This document shows, in pieces, positions 24,201 to 36,040 of a stretch of 64,000 nt of DNA (positions are counted from its first letter, which is position 1; the number at the start of each line of letters is the position of its first letter). The translations under genes were made by a program, and so were the position numbers. The DNA is taken from NCBI GenBank assembly GCA_013368325.1, contig JAACJK010000237.1, forward strand, positions 40,603-104,602. Direction: 5' to 3'. Source of the DNA: Ephemerocybe angulata. Its lineage: Eukaryota > Basidiomycota > Agaricomycetes > Agaricales > Psathyrellaceae. The notes beneath the pieces are model-generated. The model was not told the origin of the DNA, made no database searches, and saw only the letters and a program-made list of their open reading frames with translations.

Positions 24201-25492
24201 AACGACCTTGTGAACTCGAAATGTATCGCGATTGGTGAGTTTGACCGTAACCGTTCTTTACTTCGTACTGACGTTCGTCGCAGAGGACGAGATGGAGGTA
24301 CATGCCCTCAACTTGGGCATGATTGCGGCGTACTACAACATCTCATGTAAGTTGTTCGTTTCACCAAATTGGTTGTGGCCGACTAACGAGGATCCGTTCT
24401 TTTAGATGTTACCGTCGAAGTCTACACCCTCTCCCTTAAGGAGCGCACGAAGCTCAAGGGACTTTTGGAAGTCGTCTCCTCCTCGGCCGAGTTCGAAACG
24501 ATCCCCATCCGCCGCCACGAAGATGCCCTTCTTAAGCGCATCTACGACCGCGTCCCCGTCAAGCTGGATGCGCCCGACTTCGAGGCGCCACACTTCAAGA
24601 CGTTCTTGCTCCTCCAGGCCCACTTCTCCCGCCTGCAGCTCCCACCTGACCTTGCTGCCGATCAGGTTCTGGTGCTTGAGAAGGTTCTCAACCTCCTCTC
24701 GGCGTGTGTTGATGTGATGTCGTCGAACGCTTGGTTGAACGCTTTGGGCGCTATGGATCTGTCCCAGATGTGTGTGCAAGCGATGTGGGAGACGGATTCG
24801 CCTCTCAAGCAGATTCCTCACTTCGAACCTGAGGTGAGTTTTGACTATGAAAGCAGACGTGCTGGTACTTATAGATCGTTCAGGTTATCAAGCGATGCAA
24901 GGATGCTGGTGTCGAGTCCGTGTACGACATCATGGAGCTTGAGGACGACGTCCGCAACAGACTCTTGCAGATGAGCCCCGCTCAAATGTACGTAACCCCA
25001 TTTCGCCTCATTATAGAGCGACCTTCCTGATCCGCAATCTTATCCAGGCGCGATGTGGCGACATTCGTGAACTCGTACCCAACCCTCGACGTCTCGCACG
25101 AACTCGTCAAGGGCGAATACACCGCTGGCGCTCCCATCTATCTGCAGGTGGCACTCTCGCGCGACGCCGACGACGAAGATGAGGAGGACGCCGCCGCCGC
25201 CGACCCGATTGTCATCGCGCCATTCTACCCCCTCAAAAAGATGGCGAACTGGTGGTTGGTTGTCGGAGATCCCACCACGAGGCAGCTTCTCGTCATCAAG
25301 AAGGTCACGGTTACGAAGAACCTTATGGTTAAGCTTGAGTTTACGCTGCCTCAGGGAGCGCACAAGCTCAAGCTGTTCGTTATCTGCGACTCGTATGTTG
25401 GCGCCGATCATGATATCACGCTGGATCCTATCGAAGTTGCGGAGGGCGAGGAGAGTGATAGCGATGAAGATATGGAGAGCGACGAGGAGTAG
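18236..25492 (+). CDS. BRR2: U5 snRNP RNA helicase Brr2 (SNRNP200)
   Basis: A Ski2-like DExD/H helicase that unwinds U4/U6 to activate the spliceosome. The ATG at 18236 gives [20 protein letters not shown], the usual Brr2 start. An acidic N-terminal domain ([20 protein letters not shown]) follows. Cassette 1 has Walker [22 protein letters not shown] (motif II), [14 protein letters not shown] and [12 protein letters not shown]. Cassette 2 has a second Walker A ([20 protein letters not shown]) and a degenerate motif [15 protein letters not shown]. This matches the known pattern of an active first and inactive second cassette. Sec63-type modules follow each cassette, and the C-terminus is acidic ([13 protein letters not shown]). 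The first intron (19784-19835) falls right after the Walker A lysine. About fourteen short introns; the span fits about 2,160 residues. The last exons are duplicated at 34.1-35.1 kb. Confidence 0.95.
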
Positions 25493-26335
25493 ATGCCGTT
25501 TCGTTCTGTTCCTCTTGCGCTACGTCTCCTTTCTATCTCTGTTGTCTAACAATGCATGTTCTCATTCCTCTGTACCATATTAGTGTCTGTAGTTCATGAT
25601 TTCAATCTCTTTCTCTGGTTTCACATCGTCATTATGGAAAACGCAGCGGCCCCATTAAGAAATCTTCTTCAAAAACTCCGGGTCGACAACCCGCGCCGCC
25701 TCCCCTTTCCTGTTCTTGTAGAACACGATGTCCCCATCTTCCTCGACGAACAGGCACTGAGTGAAGGAGCGATACAAAGCGTAGAAGGATGGCTAGTGCG
25801 AATCGAGATTCAGATGAGTTCAACCTGAACGAAGGTCGTGGATATCGCACTGACCGTGGAATCGTAGTTGTAGTCTTCGCCGAGTACGGCCTTTATTCGG
25901 CTCGTAATTTGAGGACCATTATCTGGAGCTAGGGTCGAAGGGTCTTTCTAAAGGACGGCACAAGAGACGACGTACAGAATGGTGCACGTAGGAAGAAATC
26001 TAGATTCGAGTTAGTGCGGAGAACGGGGTGTTACTGCGATGGGCGTACGGTGGGCGACGTGGTCGTGGCTGATGTTATGGAAGAAGAACCTTCCGAACCA
26101 GCCAAGGAGCGGGCGATCGACGGTGGCTGCTGCTCCCCGAAGGAAGGTCCATTCGCCCTTGCGGTAATGGGGTATAGTCGGGTCGGAGTGGTGGAGATAG
26201 GTGACTGTGAGTTTCGGTGTCTTCTGAGCGGCGGTGCAGACGTACTGATCCTGTGCGCGAGTATGACGTATGGTCAGAGAGCGGGGTGGAGGAGAACACT
26301 CACCAATGGTTCACAAGCTGCGTGGGGAGGTTAGG
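24421..26335. repeat. Segmental duplication, copy 1 (BRR2 3' end plus desaturase 3' fragment)
   Basis: Near-identical to about 34110-36040. It holds the last BRR2 exons, the intergenic gap and the C-terminal part of a convergent desaturase. Differences are mostly single bases. One indel: copy 2 lacks about 34 bp near the left junction, after the shared TCTACACCC. Similarity becomes patchier from about 26200 and fades near 26335. Confidence 0.9.
25655..26335 (-). pseudogene. Delta-12-type desaturase, 3' fragment (duplicated)
   Basis: C-terminal part only. The minus strand encodes the histidine box region HNISHDHVAH-H, DYNYDST and the end FTQCLFVEEDGDIVFYKN... to the stop at 25655-25657, as in the complete gene at 35345-37117. 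The N-terminal half, with histidine boxes 1 and 2, is absent. To the right the sequence breaks into unrelated repeat-rich DNA. With no start and no first two metal-binding boxes, it cannot encode an active enzyme. Confidence 0.85.
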
Positions 26336-28960
26336 CTGCGGGGAGGCGTGCGACGTTGAGCTCTATTTGTTCCAGAGGCCGTTCTATTTACATCAAAGAC
26401 GCTATCTATGCCAACGCCCGCGTCTCTCTCTCTTCGCCACGACGCGCCTCGCCCCACTCTAGCCCGCATTCCCTTGCGCTACCCTCTATCGCCCCGCCAC
26501 CACAAGGCCGCCCTCCGCAGCTCTCGCCGCAACGGCCACCAGCAGCACGACGAGGGCTGCATTCTTAAAACTGGTCCGTACGCCGTAGATATGCAGATAG
26601 AACACATACTGACCGTGATCTCATACCAGAAGCGAGGAGCGGCGCAAGGCTCGAGCGCGAAGATCGAGTTGGTGGGGCGAGTGCGAACACATTCATCAAG
26701 CACCCACTGACCTTCGTTCTGCCGGGCACAAAGGGTGAAGCAACCCAAGTATCGAGTTGGTGGGGGAGAGCTGCATGCGTGCTGTAGCGAAGAAACTGAC
26801 CATATTCCGCAGCCATAAACCCCACCGCGCCGCCCCTTCGACACTGTACACTGCCGGCCGGAGCACGACCGTATCAACGAATCGACTGACCTTCGTTCTC
26901 CCAGCCATAAAGACCACCCCAACGATCTAACAAAACGATGAGGTGTCAGCCCCATCGACTCTCGACGCAAAGGAAGAACACTCACCCCATTCAAGGCCGC
27001 ACCGCGCAACGACAAGCTATACTAGTCAAAACACAAGCCAGTCATGCTGGCTTCGTCTAGACGCGCGCTCCACTGTCTACCGCCACGACCCGACGAACGA
27101 CTCACCACCCGAGAGGGCAAAATCGAGCTGGGAGTACTGGAGTGTCAGCGTGGATGTAGGGCTCGTCTTGGGTGCATGGCAGCAGCGCGCGCTTCGGGCC
27201 TGTCCACTTTCGTGAGTCCCAGTTGCGGGTATCTTGTGAATCTTTATTCACTAGGAATGTCAGTGCGCGACGAACGACACACCCCAGCGGCACACCCACG
27301 GCAAGGGCATCGACACTAAGCTCGGTGAACGGAAGTCTTCTTGGTCGATGCAGGCCGCATAGCATTGCGCGGTCTGGGTCTGTACGATTTGGTGAGTCAA
27401 AGTCACGACTATGCAGTGTGTGTTTGCTCACTCGGAGAATGTCAGCACACCCTCGTCACGGCGCAAGAATCGACACGCCTCAGCGACGAGGGCATGGTGG
27501 TCATGGTGGATCCAGGGTTCGTGTAGGACGGATAGAAACGTGCGCTTCGCGCCTGTACAAACTCGTGAGTCGCAGTCACGACTATCTAGCGTGTGTTTGC
27601 TCACCTTCGCACCCGACATCGACGACAGCGAGGAGAGTCGCAGCGCAGCGACGATGGCCGATTTCACGGTGTGCAGGCGACGACGACGACCTTTCGGCCA
27701 TGACGACGACAAGCAGATGGAAGCCAACACCGAAATCTCAGCGCCAGCGTCGCGCCAAACTCAACGACAGACGGCGCCCTCTCCACGACGAGCCCTACTA
27801 GAAGAAACACGCTGGAGCCGAACCCTCCGAAGGCTTACCTTCGAGTCCTTCACACCCCAGCCGGTCGCGCAGGAGCGCAACGAGAGGGCTAGAAGTCGAG
27901 GTCAGTAATGCATTCAACCATCGATACTTGAAGCTTACCTTGCATCTAGACCCGAAACCCGACCCTCGCAAGCACAGGCTTCACGTCGCACACAGTCGGA
28001 GGTGCGCGAGTCTATACATTTGTGAGCCTCAGTCACGATTGTGTGTTGAATCATGACATACCTTGACACCAGTAGCAGGTGGCGAAGGGAGCGGGGCAAG
28101 GAGTGTGCATGAGGTCAGTAATTCTCCATGACTATGAAGGCTTGAAACTCACAGTGACTACAGACCCAGAACGACGACTCAAGGCCGCCAGCCTCTAGAC
28201 TACGCTACGATTCTGTCAGTAATTGGCACCCTGATACACGAACGAAATACTTACTCGCCCCGTATCGCTCTCCAGATATATACACCTATTCAAGTAGTCA
28301 ATGTGTACCAAATGAATAGACGACGTACCGGCCAAGTCTGGTTGTGTGAGTGAGATGTCAGCGACGACGACGACGACGTCCGTCCTCGACGTCGTGCGCG
28401 ACGATGACGAGCATCTGGAGCGAGTAAGGTGGTGAGCAAGCGAGAAAATGTCAGCGGCAGTGGGCACGCACCGTGCACATCGAGCAACGCGCTGTGGACG
28501 CTGTGGACGACGACGACGAGCAATGTCGAGAGATGTTGGGGATGCGGGACGTGACGGTCGTGCTCCTAAACAAACGGGTGTGTGAGCTCGGGTCAATGGC
28601 CGTGACGGGCATCACGTACATACCAGGTGGATGGATAGGGGCAGACGGCGAGCGCGTCGGTGATGGCGACGAGCTCCAATGGTCGGCGACGAGCACGAGG
28701 GTGTGTGGAGAAATGAGAGAAAGAGTAAATGGGTATATTGAAGCAACGAAAGGGAGAGCGTGAATTTGACAGATGGGGTGAAAGGGAGAAATGGGAGAAG
28801 TCGAATGAAGACCAAACACCCGTTCTCCCCAGCTCTTATACCCTCTGCCTTCGCACTCTCTCACAAATCGCCGCCAAATCTCCTTCACATCTCTCAATTG
28901 GGAAGCGAGCGTTACAATTTCCGCCAAGAGAAACCTAAAAATACGTACGCTGAATTAGCG
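26336..28960 (-). repeat. Array of tandem intron-like modules (array A)
   Basis: No conventional gene was found. Tandem similarity is visible: ACTGAC(C) blocks with shared context at about 26608, 26706, 26795 and 26885 (90-98 bp period), and longer units at about 27390 and 27563 sharing GTGAGTC-(N2)-AGTCACGACTAT and TGTGTTTGCTCAC. On the minus strand many segments have donor, branch-point and acceptor motifs in order, for example 27380-27431, 27553-27604 and 27889-27938. Several also read as introns on the plus strand (27392-27445, 27565-27628, 27901-27949). The segments between are GC-rich, CGA/TCG-rich and code for Arg/Ser-rich frames. It may be an intron-dense non-coding transcript, a decayed gene or an introner-like array. 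Confidence 0.5.
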
Positions 28961-31430
28961 TCGCAATCGCGCTGTGCGCCCAAGGGGCTCCCTCGCCTTC
29001 TCTCTGCCTTCACGCTTCGTCAAGTCTACTCGCGTCCAAGGCTCGACATGCAGCGCAACGGGTGACGTTTACGTATGATGTAACACTGTGGGAATAGGGC
29101 TAGACTATTGGGGGTTTGAGAATGGGGCCTGGAATCGTGTGTTTTGGGTTGAATGGGACGAGGAGGAGGACAGGGAGATCTCCGGGCGTTGGATTGAATC
29201 TGGGTTGCTGGTGGTCTCGGGGGATGTATGATAGGGCAGGGGTGTACTATTTGGGTACTTTCCATACATGTAGATATACTTGCAAGTTGCGCTTGACTAT
29301 TGTAATGACTGGCACGCGCAATGTGCGTTTCGCGCCTTCACAGCTCGTCGAGACTCGAATCATTGCAAGACCCGAATGCCGACGCAAGCGCAAGCTCGCA
29401 CCACACCCCAGGTATAATTGGAATGTACGTACAGACGTTGAAATTACCCCAATGTTGTCGAACACCACGGAAACGCTCACACCGAGATTTCGAGATCCTC
29501 ACAAGTCCAACTCGGTGCAATTCGCAAGTCTCGCACATTCTGCGCGACGGATGGCCTGGAATCATTTCATTTAATCAATGTCGTAAGTATTAAGTACCAT
29601 TGAGCTGGGCCTATTGAATAGAAGCGCGCGATACGACCGGTATTGTGGATGTAATTGTACGATGGGGAGAGGTTGTGTGATGTGCGCATTTCAAGCCGCC
29701 CAACTTTACCCGCTTGAGTTACGCAGTTATACTCATCTAGACTACACATGGGTAACCCCTATATCTGCGTCCAAATGTTATATAGGTGGAAATCGTGTAA
29801 ATACCCCAATGAACGCGGCAAACGACTCAAACAACAATTCCAGCTCAAAGCAGTCTTTCTCAGAGAAATCGCGATGCACGCCAAGATTTGAAGCGTTCGA
29901 ACGTTATCACCATCACAAACGTCATACTTGGATACCCGTAGATAGATGGAATGGATGAACATTCGAATGAATGTCGTTTTGGTGTGAATTCAGGAATTGA
30001 AGCAAAGCGGACGAGCGTGCAACACAGCGGCCGTCTCTGCAACGATTGGAGTCGATTTTCTGCTCGCATGTGCACTTAGACTTGCCTGGAATAATATAGG
30101 GGTGTTATCAGTGAGACTTATAGTGTTAAAACAGATGAATCGAGGGTGAGAGCTGGCGCTTATCGATTAAGCGCCCATCGCAAACTGCGAGATCTTTGCC
30201 TGTACGCGTTGTGGCGGCCCTCTGGCTGGCTCTAACATAATTATATGGGTAATATAGCGAGTACCTAAGTGATATATACACTAGTATGGACGTTCTTTCT
30301 CTTTGGGGCCCCAGGAATGTCTCGAATGAACTTGTAATCCTGGCAAGGTTCTGGGCCAGTGGACTTTTCCAACAGGGCTTCGCCTCCGGGGTTATTTATT
30401 CACACTATCATTGTACGTGTATTATATTACTTTCTGCGTAGTCTAGAATACATGTTCGTAACGATATGGACCGAGTATTGGACCAAACCGAAACGGGAAG
30501 TATGAAAGCGCGGGTAAGATGGAAGCGTGCGCCAGCGCTCGCGCACTGCCCGTAGCCTCTCGTAACTCTGTATGCAACACAGGCACGCGAGCACTGTGCT
30601 CTCCCGTGTGCCGTATTGCGTGCGCAATGTCGTGCACCCCGCATGATCTCGCGAGAACCGAGATATCCGGTACGTACTACGTACAGCGCCGTTCTCTTGG
30701 ACGGCACCCTCGGACGCTTTTTCGGAACTCTCAGTCTGTCTACGCTCAGGGATCGACTATTTTCTTGGGCCGAAGTCCGGCAATCTCACTCAAACAGTCC
30801 AGTTGCTCACGAAAACGGAAAGTCAAAGCAAACCGCCCAAGACAACGGCAGTGATGCCGCTGTTCCTGTCGATCTCGGGCCCGAAACATAGCCCGTTAGG
30901 CGATAGGCGTCTCTGCCGACAGGATGACTCTTTGCTGTTGACCGTTAATGTCAACGTCAACTCTGCCGCAACTGGTTGTGGGCGTCGGTGGGAGCGAGGT
31001 CGCCGATTGGTCGCCGACGCCGGTGGCAAACCTAAATACCTGTCTGGCTTGGTAAATGGGAGGAGTTCGGTGATGAGACTGTGGGTACGTACTACGTGTA
31101 GGATCTGTGCATCGGCACAAGGCTGGAAGGCTGTTAGAGAGTCTGTGAGGCGAGGAACACCAGAGTCCAAGAGAGATACGCACCGATTTAGTGATGTGCT
31201 GTACGAGTTAGGATTGGCACCGAGGGAGCATGCCAGCATGCATGAAAATCGCGCCGAAATGACGACAGATGTCAACCTTAATTTTAGTGAGTTTGTGGGG
31301 GATAGAGGGTGCCAAGGAGACGTACCAAAAATAAGGTAGCCGAAAATGCGCGAACGGGAGCGAGAAAACATAAGTTCGGGACAAAGTCCAGAAAAGGAAG
31401 ACCAAACATACCCGCTTTCGGAATATTCCT
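28961..31430. other. Repeat-rich intergenic DNA, no gene seen
   Basis: No recognisable protein or RNA gene. Minus-strand segments near 31095-31365 again show short intron-like pieces (GTACGTCTCC...AATTAAG; GTGCGTATCT...TCTAACAG). The 207-codon open frame across 30823-31446 is not protein-like. Confidence 0.4.
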
Positions 31431-32160
31431 GGAAACGCCCCGACACGACGTATCGACGCCCGGCGACCGCTTCCCTGGGCCCCTGGAAGTCAGAAACGCA
31501 CGCCTAAAATAGGGAAACTAGACGTACAATTTGTTGAAAATGGTCCCGGGCGCTAAACATGAGGAATGTCGTCAGCAGAGACTCGGAATGGTGATAATTC
31601 GGTGCAACGCACCGAATTTGGGCTCAAGCCGACAGAACGACTTCCGGCGAGCAGTGAGGTGGCATTTGGAGGATGTGCTGGAGGTCGTCGAGGGGCAGGT
31701 CGACGTCTGGAAAGGCTCCGAGACGACGTATTGTCGTCCCGCGAGCGGATGGTCGATGAGGGACGAGTCCATTGACCATGGTGCGAACGAGACTTGCCAC
31801 GGCGAAGTCCACGTCGCGTCGACACGACGTATCGTCTTCCGCCTACTGGGTAGTCATGGTCAGCAATAAGGAAGTCTATGAGGAATGCTACAGACCGGGG
31901 GTCCTGCCACGTCGGGTCCCCAGAACGCGCCGAGACGACGTATCGTCGTCCGGCGAGTGACAGAGACGTGTCAGCGTTCATGCACAGTGAAAGAAAGTGA
32001 GAACATACCTAGATACCGCGACCATCGAGTCCAAAATGCGCCGCCGCAACGTATCGACTTCCGGCGAGCGACAGGGGTGTATCAGTGTTCGAGATACATG
32101 GAGAAAGAGGACACCTTGCCTGGGAGATGGTGAAGCCCATATCGACGTCCGGCGAGCAAG
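31430..32160. repeat. Degenerate tandem repeats with a GACGACGTATCGTCGTC core (array B)
   Basis: Variants of this near-palindromic core followed by CCGGCGAG occur near 31445, 31722, 31824, 31934, 32045 and 32139. Spacing is mostly 94-111 bp, with one gap of 277 bp. Flanking parts carry GTGTCAGYGTTC-like and ACATACCT-like motifs similar to those in array A. On the minus strand the core encodes GRRYVVS-type peptides three times. No gene was recognised. Confidence 0.6.
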
Positions 32161-32903
32161 ACGGGCTGAAAGCGATGGGGGAGAAAGTAGGGAAAGATGG
32201 GGGTTTGGGAAAGAGACAAAAACTGGTGTTCTGGTGTTCCGGAGAGTTAGGTAACGGACCAAGCCACGTCGTAAATCGAATCCGGGAGACTTATCAAATT
32301 ATTCGGAGAATGTATAGCCGCCCAGATTTGATGCGCCTTTGGGTGTGCGTTCGCCATTCCTCCTCGTATCCCCGGCTCTGTATTAATAGGGAGGTATGAA
32401 CACGCCCTCGAATATAGAATGTAGAGACTATAATGCAGTAGAGAGCGCAGTGCGAGGATAGACTTGTACGGCAACTATTCGGGTCCGACATGGTCTCCCC
32501 GCACGCCATCACGGCTAAGTTACGTGCTCGAGGGAATGCAAGTAAATGTCTTTTGCAAGTCAAGTCCGTCTCTTCCTCTTTTGCAGGCGGAGCTGTAGGC
32601 TACTATGGCTTAAAAGCTATAAATTCCATTATCCCAGTGGTGTATGAAGGTACAGAAAGTGACAGAGCATGTCCAAGCACTCCCGCCGGAGCTAAGTCAC
32701 TCCGTTTCCAAGGCTCGCTTCGCTGACATTTAGCCTGGTGGGCCGAGACGACGGGCGGTAATCTACATGGCCAAAGTAGACCAAACTGTGACTGTTTAAT
32801 GGTCACATAATTGGGGTATATAAGCTGAAAAATGTGATTGGGTCCTCCATTCGCCCTTCATGTCGCATGCCGACCCTATGCCTCATCGTCATTGGCCTTT
32901 CCC
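32161..32903. other. Intergenic, no gene seen
   Basis: No protein family, RNA gene or clear mobile-element terminus was found. Confidence 0.4.
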
Positions 32904-33080
32904 CTACCACCCATGATCGTCGTCAGCCCTTTCTCTACCACCCATGACCCATGCCCGTCGTCGGCCCTCCCACTACCACCCATGCTCGTCGTCGGCCTCC
33001 CCCACTACCACGGTCATACTTGTCAACGGCCCTTGTCTCTACCTCGCATGTTCATTAGTCGCCCGCTCCTACTACCTCCC
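32904..33080 (+). repeat. Minisatellite
   Basis: About five to six degenerate copies of a 31-38 bp unit built on CTACCACCCATG-(N)-TCGTCGTCGGCC, starting near 32904, 32935, 32973 and 33004 and decaying after that. Confidence 0.65.
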
Positions 33081-34109
33081 TCGCAGTGTGAGTCCTTTCA
33101 TAGTATCTTGGCCCAACCAGATACTGACAAGTCGTTTTCTTTCAGTCGTCGACATGCCACCCCGACAAGTTCATCAAACGCCGACGTCAATACTTTCCTC
33201 ATCGACTAATAAGTTACTGATAAATGTGTGAGTTCCGTGATTTATGCCCAAGTCACCGTTACTTTATTTCATTACCAGTGTCACTACTCAAATCCCGGGG
33301 ACGCGTACGACACGGGGATCACAACCTACCTCGAGAGTGTATTATGACACTAGGTGATGAGTGTACTGGCAGGAGAATGGAGATGCGTGTTGGTGCGTAA
33401 GCCGTACCTTTTTACGGCAAGGAAAATTCCCACCGGCACTATCATTACTCAGCACCACCACTTTATCCATGCAAGTTGCCCTTCACATCCGTACTCAAAT
33501 CCACCCCCAACCTACCTCATAGCCATGCGCAGACTGTTGGCACGCGCCACCGCACCTCAGCCGCACTTCGCTCCGAACCTCCTGATCCGAACCTCCCATA
33601 TCCTGCACCTGTCTCTATGCCGTTGTCTCGCACCGCCGCCCACTAGACGCCGACCTGTACAATTGGCGCCCAACACGGATGAGGTCATAACCATCACACC
33701 ACCCATGCCATATCGCCCGATCACACTCCCCCTTCACATCACTTTCACGTTCCGCTCCCGTCCCACTTGGCGCACCTAACGTGATCAACGCGACATCGCC
33801 TACGCACCCCGAATCTCACAGCCGCACCCAACACCATCCATTCCACCACTCCACCGAAGACGCCTTATCACGCAGACGCGCCGTCACTTGCCGCCACTGC
33901 CCAACTCCCTCTATCCAACCTTAGCCGTAGGTACCTACTCCGCATCATGTATTAGATAGACATAGAGTAGACGGCCTCGGTGGGTGCGGACCCTTGATGG
34001 GTTCCGTCACCCACCGGGGCACAATGAAGGAGGGCGTGGGTATGCGCACCTATGAAATTCACCTCGTTTGCGCAAGTCGGAAAAACAGCACAGGTCATGC
34101 CCGTACGAT
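33081..34109. other. Intergenic; possible LTR/primer-binding-site remnant
   Basis: No gene seen. TACAATTGGCGCCCAACACG at about 33658-33677 resembles an LTR end followed by a TGGCGCCC-type primer binding site, but no internal retrotransposon proteins follow. Confidence 0.3.
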
Positions 34110-36040
34110 CTACACCCTTTGGAAGTCGTCTCCTCCTCGGCCGAGTTCGAAACGATCCCCATCCGCCGCCACGAAGATGCCCTTCTTAAGCGTATCTACG
34201 ACCGCGTCCCCGTCAAGCTGGATACGCCCGACTTCGAGGCGCCACACTTCAAGACGTTCTTGCTCCTCCAGGCCCACTTCTCCCGCCTGCAGCTCCCACC
34301 TGACCTTGCTGCCGATCAGGTTCTGGTGCTGGAGAAGGTTCTCAACCTCCTCTCGGCGTGTGTTGATGTGATGTCGTCAAACGCTTGGTTGAACGCTTTG
34401 GGCGCTATGGATCTGTCCCAGATGTGTGTGCAAGCGATGTGGGAGACGGATTCGCCTCTCAAGCAGATTCCTCATTTCGAACCTGAGGTGAGTTTCGACT
34501 ATGAAAGCAGGACGTGCTGGTATTAATAGATCGTTCAGGTTATCAAGCGATGCAAGGATGCTGGTGTCGAGTCCGTGTACGACATCATGGAGCTTGAGGA
34601 CGACGTCCGCAACAAACTCTTGCAGATGAGCCCCGCTCAAATGTACGTAACCCCATTTCGCCTCTTTATAGCGACCTTCCTGATCCGCAAATCTTATCTA
34701 GGCGCGATGTGGCGACATTCGTGAACTCGTACCCCACCCTCGACGTCTCGCACGAACTCGTCAAGGGCGAATACACCGCTGGTGCTCCCATCTATCTGCA
34801 GGTGGCACTCTCGCGTGACGCCGACGACGAAGATGAGGAGGACGCCGCCGCCGCCGACCCGATTGTCATCGCACCCTTCTACCCGCTCAAAAAGATGGCG
34901 AACTGGTGGTTGGTTGTCGGAGATCCCACCACGAGGCAGCTTCTCGTCATCAAGAAGGTCACGGTTACGAAGAACCTTATGGTTAAGCTTGAGTTTACGC
35001 TGCCTCAGGGAGCGCACAAGCTCAAGCTGTTCGTTATCTGCGACTCATATGTTGGCGCCGATCATGATATCACGCTGGATCCTATCGAAGTTGCGGAGGG
35101 CGAGGAGAGTGATAGCGATGAAGAGATGGAGAGCGACGAGGAGTAGATGCCGTCTTATTCTGTCCCTCTTGCGCTACGTCTCCTTTCTCTCTCTGATGTT
35201 GAACAATGCATGCTCTCATTCATATGTACATATTAGTGTCTGTAGTTCATGATTTCAATCTCTTTCTCTGGTTTAATGTCTGGGCTCTCCTTGATACCTC
35301 AAGATGTCATTATGGAACGCTGTACTGCATGACAGCAAGCCCTATTAAGAAATCTTCTTCAAAAACTCCGGGTCGACAACCCGCGCCGCCTCCCCTTTCC
35401 TGTTCTTGTAGAACACGATGTCCCCATCTTCCTCGACGAACAGGCACTGAGTGAAGGAGCGATACAAAGCGTAGAAGGATGGCTAGTGCGAATCGAGATT
35501 CAGATGAGTTCAACCTGAACGAAGGTCGTGGATATCGCACTGACCGTGGAATCGTAGTTGTAGTCTTCGCCGAGTACGGCCTTTATTCGGCTCGTAATTT
35601 GAGGACCATTATCTGGAACCAAGATCGAAGGGTCTTCCTAAAGGACGGCACAAGAGACGACGTACAGAATGGTGCACGTAGGAAGAAATCTAGATTCGAG
35701 TTAGTGCGGGGAACGGGGTGTTACTGCGATGGGCGTACGGTGGGCGACGTGGTCGTGGCTGATGTTATGGAAGAAGAACCTTCCGAACCAGCCAAGGAGC
35801 GGGCGATCGACGGTGGCTGCTGCTCCCCGAAGGAAGGTCCATTCGCCCTTGCGGTAATGGGGTATAGTCGGGTCGGAGTGGTGGAGATAGGTGAACATGA
35901 CTGATGAACTGTGAGTTTTGTGTCTTCTGAGCGGTGGTGCAGACTTACCGATCCTGTGCCGGAGTATGATGTGTGGTCAGAGAGCGGACGTGGGGGAGAA
36001 CACTTACCAATGGTTCACAAGCTACGTGAGGAGATTAGGC
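34110..36040. repeat. Segmental duplication, copy 2 (BRR2 3' fragment plus desaturase 3' end)
   Basis: Second copy of 24421-26335. Its left end begins abruptly in unrelated DNA near TCTACACCC, then runs through BRR2 exons. Its right part is continuous with the complete desaturase gene. Confidence 0.9.
34119..35146 (+). pseudogene. BRR2 C-terminal fragment (duplicated)
   Basis: Encodes only the last Sec63-like portion of Brr2 ([20 protein letters not shown] ... ESDSDEEMESDEE) with the same introns as the parent gene. There is no start and no helicase cassette. The frame has not decayed: differences from 24460-25492 are few and mostly silent. Examples are GAT to GAA/GAG near the end (Asp to Glu) and AGA to AAA near 34615 (Arg to Lys). 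This indicates a recent event. It may be transcribed if a promoter lies upstream, but it cannot act as a helicase. Confidence 0.9.

Noticed and set aside
28451..28927. 158-codon minus-strand frame (AEIVTLASQLRDVKEIWRR...)
   Set aside because: It begins at TTG rather than ATG, becomes low-complexity Ser/Arg and runs through apparent intron sequences. It may be a first exon but no protein could be built.
30823..31446. 207-codon minus-strand frame
   Set aside because: Contains two intron-like segments and no recognisable domain; not retained as a gene.
26336..34109. CRISPR-like array
   Set aside because: Repeats are degenerate, with no uniform repeat/spacer lengths, and the genome is eukaryotic.
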